This document shows, one piece after another, positions 1 to 5,610 of a DNA stretch of 9,197 nt; the stretch's first letter is position 1; every line of letters starts with the position of its first letter. This DNA comes from Pseudomonadota bacterium (GTDB lineage: Bacteria > Pseudomonadota > Alphaproteobacteria > Rhodospirillales > 2-02-FULL-58-16): assembly GCA_022560215.1 (NCBI GenBank), contig JADFTO010000101.1, positions 1 through 9,197 on the forward strand, in the 5' to 3' direction. Position numbers and translations under genes: made by a program. A model generated the notes under the pieces. The model saw only the letters and a list, made by a program, of their open reading frames with translations. It had not been told where the DNA came from and did not search any database.

Positions 1-1
1 G

Positions 2-538
2 CCGATGATCGCGCTCACCGCCTATGTGATGCGCGAGCACAGGGCCGCCATAGATGCCGCCGGCGCAGATGGCGTGATCGCCAAGCCGATCCTCTCGATC
101 GAGCAGTTCGGCGCCGATATCCGGCGCTTCATGCGTCGGCGGTCCGATGCCACCGAAGCAGAGAACGGTCGCGCCGGATCGGCAAACGGCTGCACGCCAC
201 CGGTGATCGACCGGAATATCTATGACACCCTGGCTGAAGCGATTGGGCCAGCCGCGATGACCGAACTGCTGGGCAAGGTCAATTCGGACATTCAGGCCGC
301 GCGCGACCGGCTTGTGCAGGCACTCGATCCGGTCGATCTGGGCGAAGTCCGTTCCGTGACCCATATCCTGATCTCGGTTGCCGGCGCTGTTGGCGCCTTG
401 CCGGTGCAGGAGGGGGCCAGGAAGATGAACGCAGCCGGCCATCGCGACGACGCCTCGGAGATCGAGCGCGACATGCAAGGGCTGCTCGGCGAGATCGATC
501 GGATGCTCGAACACGTTCAAAAACGGATCGACGGATAG
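2..538 (+). CDS. Hybrid two-component protein, C-terminal part (receiver tail + HPt domain), 5' truncated
   Basis: The reading frame is open from the left edge (Pro before the first Met), so the visible 177 residues are the end of a larger protein, probably a hybrid sensor histidine kinase. Counting from the Met at base 5, residues 1-45 look like the last third of a receiver domain: ALTA with the conserved Thr at 5, and AKPI with the conserved Lys at 27. A variable linker rich in Arg, Glu and Gly follows (about 46-66). Residues 67-175 look like a histidine phosphotransfer (HPt) domain with phospho-acceptor candidate His120 in THILISVAGAVGA. The usual HxLKG pattern is replaced by HILIS, but the helical spacing and the following G-A-x-G-A fit the family. 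By family knowledge, phosphate would pass from the receiver Asp (outside the window) to His120 and then to a separate regulator. The signal and target cannot be seen. Asp codons are mixed (7 GAT of 15), unlike holA. Confidence 0.85.
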   Translation, partial: PMIALTAYVMREHRAAIDAAGADGVIAKPILSIEQFGADIRRFMRRRSDATEAENGRAGSANGCTPPVIDRNIYDTLAEAIGPAAMTELLGKVNSDIQAARDRLVQALDPVDLGEVRSVTHILISVAGAVGALPVQEGARKMNAAGHRDDASEIERDMQGLLGEIDRMLEHVQKRIDG

Positions 539-584
539 ATGCGCATGGATACTCCCGCCACCACGCCGGTTTTCCCGCTCGATC

Positions 585-604
585 GGGCCCGTTCTCCCGG
601 GCCC
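585..604 (+). terminator. Possible terminator hairpin after the HPt protein
   Basis: A perfect 7-bp GC stem (GGGCCCG / CGGGCCC) encloses a 6-base loop, starting 46 bases after the stop codon of the HPt gene. It is followed by TCTCAG, not a T run, so an intrinsic terminator is only suggested. Position between two unrelated plus-strand genes supports the idea. Confidence 0.35.
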
Positions 605-830
605 TCTCAGACAGCGATTGCGTCCCGTGCCGATCGCCGCCATCGCCTGGCCGCGGTTTCACCCGTGGTTTTGCCCGGCGCCGTGCCGCTGCGCGTCGAC
701 GCCTGCGATGTGGTCTACTCCGATTCAGGCATCGGCGGCCTGGCCGGCCCTTGGCGAGACGGCGACCAGCCCCTCATATCCGCTTTTGTTGGCCGCTGAA
801 GTTTGCTATTGCAGCGGTGGCAACAGCGGC

Positions 831-838
831 GGAAAGGG
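831..838 (+). promoter_or_regulatory. Ribosome binding site of leuS
   Basis: GGAAAGGG lies directly before the ATG at 841, leaving two bases. It supports this ATG over the longer in-frame extension that begins at 751, whose extra 30 residues have no counterpart in LeuS proteins, which normally begin at about MxRYxFKxxE. Confidence 0.6.
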
Positions 839-840
839 TT

Positions 841-3399
841 ATGGAGCGTTACGATTTCAAGGCCACCGAGGCCAAATGGCAGTCCATCTGGGAAGACCGT
901 GCCTGCTTCGCCGCGGATGTGGACCCGGACCGGCCCAAGTACTACGTGCTCGAGATGTTCCCCTACCCGTCGGGGCGCATCCACATGGGGCACGTGCGCA
1001 ACTACACCCTCGGCGACCTGGTCGCCCGCTACAAGCGCGCCCGCGGCTTCAACGTCCTGCACCCCATGGGCTGGGACGCCTTCGGCCTGCCCGCCGAGAA
1101 CGCGGCCATCGAGAACAAGGTTCACCCCGCCCGGTGGACCGAAAGCAACATCCAGACCATGCGCACCCAGCTCAAGTCCATGGGCCTTTCCTACGACTGG
1201 TCCCGGGAGATAACCACCTGCGATCCCGACTATTACCGCCACGAACAGAAGATATTCCTGGATTTCCTGGAAGCGGGGCTGGCCTACCGCAAGGAATCAT
1301 GGGTCAACTGGGACCCGGTGGAGAACACGGTCCTGGCCAACGAGCAGGTCATCGACGGAAAGGGCTGGCGCTCCGGCGCGGAGGTGGAGAAGCGCCAGCT
1401 CTCCCAGTGGTTCCTCAAGATCACCGCCTACGCCGACGAACTCCTGGAAGATCTCCAGTCCCTGGACCGCTGGCCCGGCCGGGTGCGGCTCATGCAGGAA
1501 AAGTGGATCGGCCGCTCGGAGGGCGCCTACATGTCCTTCGAGCTGGCGGGCCGGGACACGGGCATAGAGGTCTACACCACCCGCCACGACACCATCTTCG
1601 GGGCCACCTTCCTGGCCCTTGCCGCCAGCCATCCCTTGACGCTCGAACTGGCGGAATCCGATTCCGGCCTCGCCGGCTTCGTCGCCAAATGCAACCGCCT
1701 CGGCACCAGCGAGGCGGCGCTGGAGACCGCCGAAAAGGAAGGCTTCGATACCGGGCTTGTGGCCCGCCACCCGTTCCTGGAGGACCGGGAGCTGCCCGTC
1801 TTCGTCGCCAACTTCGTGCTCATGGAATACGGCACCGGGGCCATCTTCGGCTGCCCCGGCCACGATCAGCGGGACCTGGATTTCGCCCGCAAGTACGGGC
1901 TCGACGTCATCCCCGTTGTCGCGCCTGAGGGCGAGCCGGACTTCACCATCGGCGAGGCGGCCTATTTGGGTGACGGCGCCATGATCAATTCGGAATTCCT
2001 CGACGGGCTCGGCGTCGAAGACGCCAAGAAGGCCGTCGCCGACAGGCTCGAGGAAACCGGCCGTGGCCGCCCAGCGGTGAATTTCCGGCTCCGCGACTGG
2101 GGCGTTTCCAGGCAGCGCTACTGGGGGTGTCCCATCCCCGTGATCCACTGCCCCGAGTGCGGCATCGTGGCCGTGCCGGAGGACGACCTGCCGGTCACCC
2201 TTCCCACCGACGTCGACCTGGCCGCGCCGGGCAATCCCCTGGATAACCATCCCACCTGGAAGGACGTGGCGTGTCCGTCCTGCGCCAGGCCCGCCAGGCG
2301 GGAGACCGATACCTTCGACACCTTTTTCGAATCGTCCTGGTATTTCGCCCGATTCTGCTCGCCCGCGGCGGACACGGCCTTCACCCGCGAGGCCGCCGAT
2401 TACTGGCTGCCCGTGGACCAGTACATCGGCGGCATCGAGCACGCCGTGCTCCATCTGCTCTACTCCCGCTTCTTCACCCGTGCCTTGAAGGCCTGCGGAT
2501 ATCTGGACATTCGCGAACCCTTCGCCGGGCTCCTCACCCAGGGCATGGTCTGCCACGAGACCTATGTGGACGCGGACGGCAACTGGCTGTTCCCGGACGA
2601 CGTGACACAGGGCGGCGACGGCGCCCTGGTTCATGCCCGGACGGGAGAGCCCGTCAGCACCGGGCGATCGGAAAAGATGAGCAAGTCCCGGAAGAACGTG
2701 GTCGACCCGGAATCCATCATCCAGGCCTACGGCGCGGACACCGCCCGCCTGTTCATGCTTTCCGACAGTCCCCCCGAACGGGACCTGGACTGGACGGACG
2801 CTGGCGTCGAGGGCGCCTGGCGCTACCTGAACCGTCTGTGGCGCGCCGTCACGGAGCCGAAGTCCCCCCTGGCGGAGAAGGGGTCGCCGCGCCCGCAATC
2901 CCTCGGCCCCGCCAGCGGCGAAGCAGAGAGGGCCGTCCACAAGACCATCGCCGCCGTGACCAAGGACCTGGACAGGTTCCGCTTCAACAAGGCCGTGGCC
3001 CGCGTCCGCGAACTGACCAACCTGATCGACGGGCTGGACCTAGGAGACGGCGGCGCGCCCTGGGTCCGTCGCCTGGGCCTGGAGACGGCGGTCCGCCTCT
3101 TCGGGCCCATGATGCCGCACCTGGCCGAGGAGTTGTGGCAGCGGCTGGGGCACGATATCCTGCTCGCCGACATGCCCTGGCCGGAGGCCGAGAAGTCCCT
3201 GCTGGTGGAGGAACGGATCACCATCGCCGTTCAGGTCAACGGCAAGCTTCGAGGCACCATCGAGCTGCCCAGGGACACCGGCCAGAAAGAGGCCGAGGCG
3301 GCGGCCCTGAACATGGAGAACGTCGCCCGGGCCGTCGCCGGCAAGCCGGTCAGGAAGGTGATCGTGGTGCCCAATCGGGTGATCAATGTGGTTGTCTAG
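841..3399 (+). CDS. leuS: Leucyl-tRNA synthetase (LeuS)
   Basis: Charges tRNA-Leu with leucine using ATP in the cytoplasm and edits mischarged tRNA. The product has 852 residues, close to the roughly 860 typical of bacterial LeuS, and is complete. The class I signatures are present: HMGH at 48-51 (HIGH) and KMSKS at 612-616. The inserted CP1 editing domain shows the Thr-rich TTRHDT at 246-251 and GHDQRD with Asp345 at the position known as the editing-site aspartate in E. coli. Two CxxC pairs (Cys437/440 CPEC and Cys478/481 CPSC) form a probable zinc knuckle. The C-terminal part contains the anticodon-binding helices and the small VQVNGKLRG domain. The start MERYDFKATEAKW matches the family and has a ribosome binding site. 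The Pro usual in TTRPDT is His here. It is the first gene of a leuS-lptE-holA operon, and its last 14 bases overlap lptE. Confidence 0.98.
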   Translation: MERYDFKATEAKWQSIWEDRACFAADVDPDRPKYYVLEMFPYPSGRIHMGHVRNYTLGDLVARYKRARGFNVLHPMGWDAFGLPAENAAIENKVHPARWTESNIQTMRTQLKSMGLSYDWSREITTCDPDYYRHEQKIFLDFLEAGLAYRKESWVNWDPVENTVLANEQVIDGKGWRSGAEVEKRQLSQWFLKITAYADELLEDLQSLDRWPGRVRLMQEKWIGRSEGAYMSFELAGRDTGIEVYTTRHDTIFGATFLALAASHPLTLELAESDSGLAGFVAKCNRLGTSEAALETAEKEGFDTGLVARHPFLEDRELPVFVANFVLMEYGTGAIFGCPGHDQRDLDFARKYGLDVIPVVAPEGEPDFTIGEAAYLGDGAMINSEFLDGLGVEDAKKAVADRLEETGRGRPAVNFRLRDWGVSRQRYWGCPIPVIHCPECGIVAVPEDDLPVTLPTDVDLAAPGNPLDNHPTWKDVACPSCARPARRETDTFDTFFESSWYFARFCSPAADTAFTREAADYWLPVDQYIGGIEHAVLHLLYSRFFTRALKACGYLDIREPFAGLLTQGMVCHETYVDADGNWLFPDDVTQGGDGALVHARTGEPVSTGRSEKMSKSRKNVVDPESIIQAYGADTARLFMLSDSPPERDLDWTDAGVEGAWRYLNRLWRAVTEPKSPLAEKGSPRPQSLGPASGEAERAVHKTIAAVTKDLDRFRFNKAVARVRELTNLIDGLDLGDGGAPWVRRLGLETAVRLFGPMMPHLAEELWQRLGHDILLADMPWPEAEKSLLVEERITIAVQVNGKLRGTIELPRDTGQKEAEAAALNMENVARAVAGKPVRKVIVVPNRVINVVV

Positions 3400-3916
3400 A
3401 CCCCCGGCGCTCAGCAGCGCCCTGCTGGCCGCCCTTGTCCTCCTCGGGGCCTGCGGCTTTCGTCCCCTTTACGGGTCGAAGGAGAAGGGGGCCGCCGCCG
3501 CCGAGCTGGCGGCGGTGGAGATCAAGCCCATCGCCGACCGCGCGGGACAACAGCTTCACAACCTCCTTCTCGACCGCATCAATCCCAGGGGACGTCCCGC
3601 CAAGCCGCGCTATATCCTGAAAATCCGCCTGACCCAGAGCATCGAACGCCTGGCGGTGCGCAAGACCGCCTTTTCGACCCGCGCCAACCTGCGCCTGACT
3701 GCCGCCTTCGTGCTGGCGCCGGCGGGCGGCGGGGAGGTGCTGGTTTCGGGCACCAGCCTGGCGATCAGCAGCTACAACATCCTCAGTTCGGAATTCGCCA
3801 CGCTGACGTCCGAAAAGGACGCCCGATCCCGCGCCACCGGCCAGTTGGCCGAGGACATCCGGACCCGGCTCGCCGTTTTCTTCACCCAGCGGAAGGTGGC
3901 CGGGGAGGGCCTGTGA
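3386..3916 (+). CDS. lptE: LPS-assembly lipoprotein LptE
   Basis: Outer-membrane lipoprotein that plugs and helps assemble the LptD barrel, the final station of lipopolysaccharide export. The product is 176 residues. It begins with a short lipoprotein signal: Arg5, a hydrophobic stretch (about 8-20) and the lipobox L-G-A-C with Cys23 as the lipid-modified residue, followed by GFRPLYG, a hallmark of LptE just after the cysteine. The rest (VEIKPIADRAGQQLHNLL, then LRLTAAFVL and SYNILSSEFA) fits the alphaproteobacterial LptE pattern. The ATG lies inside the end of leuS (14-base overlap) with GGGTGA a few bases upstream, so translation is probably coupled to leuS. Its stop overlaps the GTG of holA. 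The same leuS-lptE-holA order is known from other proteobacteria, including E. coli, which strengthens the call. Confidence 0.93.
   Translation: MWLSRPPALSSALLAALVLLGACGFRPLYGSKEKGAAAAELAAVEIKPIADRAGQQLHNLLLDRINPRGRPAKPRYILKIRLTQSIERLAVRKTAFSTRANLRLTAAFVLAPAGGGEVLVSGTSLAISSYNILSSEFATLTSEKDARSRATGQLAEDIRTRLAVFFTQRKVAGEGL
3902..3909 (+). promoter_or_regulatory. Ribosome binding site deciding the GTG start of holA
   Basis: GGGGAGGG lies inside the end of lptE, three bases before the GTG at 3913. There is no ATG nearby in the holA frame, so this strong purine-rich site is the main support for a GTG start that shares four bases (GTGA) with the lptE stop. Confidence 0.7.
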
Positions 3917-4935
3917 AAATCTCCGCAGGCTTCCTCGGCCGTCCCGACCCCAGGATTTCCTTCGTCCTCATCTACGGCCCCAACCGGGGACTGGTCAGCG
4001 CCCGCGCCGACGCCCTGGCCGGGACGGTGGCAGACGACCCGGGCGATCCTTTCCAGGTGACCGTGCTCGAGGCCGATTCCCTGAACGGAGATCCGGCCCG
4101 CCTCGCCGACGAAGCCAATGCCCTCGGCCTCAGCGGTACCCGCCGGGTGGTCCGCGTGCGCGGCGCCGGCGACGCCCAGGCCCGGGCCTTCGAGGACCTC
4201 CTCGCAGGTCAAGGGTGCGCAAGCCTGGTGGTGGTGGAGGCGGGCGACCTGGGCAAGCGGTCGTCGCTGCGCCGCCTGTTCGAGAAATCCGCCATCGCCG
4301 GCGCCCTTCCCTGTTACGCCGACGAGGGCGGCTCGCTCGCCGCCGTGATCAAGAAAACCCTGGCCGCCCGGGGCCTGACGGCGTCCCGGGACGCCATGGC
4401 CTACCTCACCGGCAATCTCGGCGCCGACCGGCTGCAAACCATCGGCGAGCTGGAAAAGCTGGCCCTCTACATGGGGGGTCCCGGCACCGTTGAGTTGGCG
4501 GACGCCATGGCCGCCGTCGGCGACAGCGCGGCCTTGAGCCTGGACGACGTGGTCTACGCCGCGGCCGGGGGCGACAGGGCGGGCCTGGACCGGACCCTGG
4601 CGCGGGCCTACGCGGGCGGCGCCAATCCCGTCGGCGTGCTCAGGGCATGCGCGCGGCACTTGCAGCGCCTGCACCTTGCCGCCGGCATGATCGCCCATGG
4701 CGCGTCGCCGAAACGGGCCATGGACTCACTTCGCCCGCCCGTCTTTTTCAAGCTCGCCGGAGCCTTCCGGGAACAGCTGCGCCTGTGGTCCCCGCCCCGC
4801 CTGGCGGACGCCATGGTCCTGGTCTCCGAGGCCGAGGCGGACTGCAAGACCACGGGCCTGCCGGCCGAAGCCCTCTGTTCGCGCGCCCTGATGCGCATCG
4901 GCCAGGCGGCCGCCCGCCCCGACGCCCCGCTATAG
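3913..4935 (+). CDS. holA: DNA polymerase III delta subunit (HolA)
   Basis: Clamp-loader subunit that opens the beta sliding clamp so it can be placed on primed DNA. The product is 340 residues, the usual length for HolA. Near the N-terminus (about 16-30) is FVLIYGPNRGLVSARADAL, the degenerate nucleotide-binding-like strand-loop typical of delta. The middle contains RRVVRVRGAG and SLVVVEAGDLGKRSSLRR, then YADEGGSLAAVIKKTLAARGLT and LGADRLQTIGELEKLALY, which match the family's domain I/II boundary. The C-terminal third (about 190-330) is helical, as expected of the collar domain, with NPVGVLRACARHLQRL. It starts with GTG, overlaps the lptE stop by four bases and has a strong upstream ribosome binding site, so translational coupling is likely. 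It is the last gene of the operon. Asp codons are strongly GAC-biased (21 of 24). Confidence 0.95.
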   Translation: MKISAGFLGRPDPRISFVLIYGPNRGLVSARADALAGTVADDPGDPFQVTVLEADSLNGDPARLADEANALGLSGTRRVVRVRGAGDAQARAFEDLLAGQGCASLVVVEAGDLGKRSSLRRLFEKSAIAGALPCYADEGGSLAAVIKKTLAARGLTASRDAMAYLTGNLGADRLQTIGELEKLALYMGGPGTVELADAMAAVGDSAALSLDDVVYAAAGGDRAGLDRTLARAYAGGANPVGVLRACARHLQRLHLAAGMIAHGASPKRAMDSLRPPVFFKLAGAFREQLRLWSPPRLADAMVLVSEAEADCKTTGLPAEALCSRALMRIGQAAARPDAPL

Positions 4936-4956
4936 AGCGGGTGTTGATGGGGGCGT
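4922..4956. terminator. Possible shared terminator between convergent holA and lolA
   Basis: Two alternative hairpins overlap here: a short one, CCCGCT (4926-4931) with AGCGGG (4936-4941) and a 4-base loop, and a larger one, ACGCCCC (4922-4928) with GGGGCGT (4950-4956). Both stop codons of the facing genes lie in or at the edge of these structures. Neither is followed by a clear T run on either strand, so this is a structural suggestion only. Confidence 0.35.
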
Positions 4957-5565
4957 TATTCGTCCCTGGACGGGGGGGTTGGGATTTCGAACAGGGAGTC
5001 GTCCAGGGGCACGCCGAAGCGCACGCCGAGCAGGGACACCGTGGTCTCCACCCCCAGGGCGTCGACGACGACCCATTTCCTCAGGCTCAAGGGCCGGTCG
5101 CTGAAGACCAGGGTCAGGTTGCCCTCGGCCGGGTCGTCGGTTTTCTCCACCGTCAGGCGCAGGGTGCCCCGGCCCCGTTCGATGCCGGTGACGGTGAGGC
5201 CGCCCGTGGTCAGGGAAATCTTGTCCTCGATGAGGATGGTGGCCGGCGAGGAACCGAGGGAGATGTAGCTGAGCTGATCCAGCTCCTTGTCGTAATGGAT
5301 CATGGACGAGCCGTCGGCGACGATGAGGTCGGGGGACGGTGGGTCGTATTCGATGCGGATTTTCCCCGGTCGCGACACATAAAGGCTTCCTTCCGAATAC
5401 TCGCCGGTGGACGACGCCTGGAGGAAGCGTCCCTTGAAGGTGGTGATCCGGTTAAGGTAGGCCTCGACGCGGGCGATCTCGGCCTTGTCGGAAGTGCTGG
5501 GCCCGGCGAACGCGGCCGCCGGGGCCGCAAGCATCAGGGCCGCCGCCAGGAGCCCGGCGGACCAT
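4956..5565 (-). CDS. lolA: Outer-membrane lipoprotein carrier LolA (start unresolved, possible one-base frameshift)
   Basis: Periplasmic chaperone that takes lipoproteins from the LolCDE transporter to the outer membrane. The mature part, about 180 residues ending in PTPPSRDE, shows the LolA-family pattern: EAYLNRITTFKGRFLQ, then RPGKIRIEYDPPSPDLIVADG, HYDKELDQLSYI, and near the end LSLRKWVVVDALGVETTVSLLGV and GVPLDDSLFEI. It is preceded by a hydrophobic Ala/Leu segment and AAAFAG, a good signal peptidase I site. The frame itself has no ATG, GTG or TTG at a sensible distance: the first in-frame ATG (5534) lies inside the hydrophobic segment, and the nearest upstream one is a TTG at 5672 inside ftsK, giving a proline-rich extension of about 50 residues. 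The ATG at 5565 is in another frame, but loss of one G from the GGG at 5553-5555 would give MVRRLLAAALMLAAP, a textbook signal peptide. I place the start there provisionally. It is the last gene of the minus-strand group after ftsK. Confidence 0.85.
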
Positions 5566-5583
5566 CCCCCCGGCGCCGGGGGG
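5566..5583. repeat. 18-base perfect GC palindrome between ftsK and lolA
   Basis: CCCCCCGGCGCCGGGGGG equals its own reverse complement. In RNA it could fold as a 7-bp GC stem with a GCGC loop, directly against the ATG at 5565 on the minus strand. A 7-base G run ends it on the plus strand (5578-5584) and another G7 run lies at 5599-5605, so this short gap is rich in homopolymers. Confidence 0.75.
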
Positions 5584-5610
5584 GCGGGCCTGTTGGGCGG
5601 GGGGGAGCCC

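Larger units (their letters stand above)
539..840. other. Intergenic region upstream of leuS
   Basis: About 300 bases with no convincing gene. An 86-codon frame starts immediately after the HPt stop (TAG-ATG) and ends at 799, but its product is a low-complexity Pro/Arg/Ala chain with no recognisable domain, no ribosome binding site of its own, and it runs through the hairpin at 585-604. The leuS promoter should lie here. Candidates are weak: TTGGCG (751-756) with TCATAT (774-779) at 17-base spacing, and an extended -10-like TGCTATTG near 804-811 with no good -35. I see no Leu-rich leader peptide and no RNA gene. Confidence 0.5.

Noticed and set aside
539..799. Possible 86-residue gene starting at TAG-ATG after the HPt gene
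   Set aside because: No ribosome binding site or domain; low-complexity product; a hairpin lies inside it. Position alone (coupled start) is not enough.
539..840. Leader peptide, T-box or tRNA-like regulation upstream of leuS
   Set aside because: No run of Leu codons in a short frame, no T-box-like conserved bases and no cloverleaf could be found; only weak promoter-like hexamers.
1297..2940. Minus-strand open frame of 547 codons antisense to leuS
   Set aside because: It lies wholly within leuS, has no family features and is explained by high GC and lack of stops on the opposite strand.
2271..3620. Plus-strand frame of about 450 codons crossing the leuS-lptE junction
   Set aside because: Arg/Pro/Gly-rich shadow in the wrong frame of two well-supported genes.
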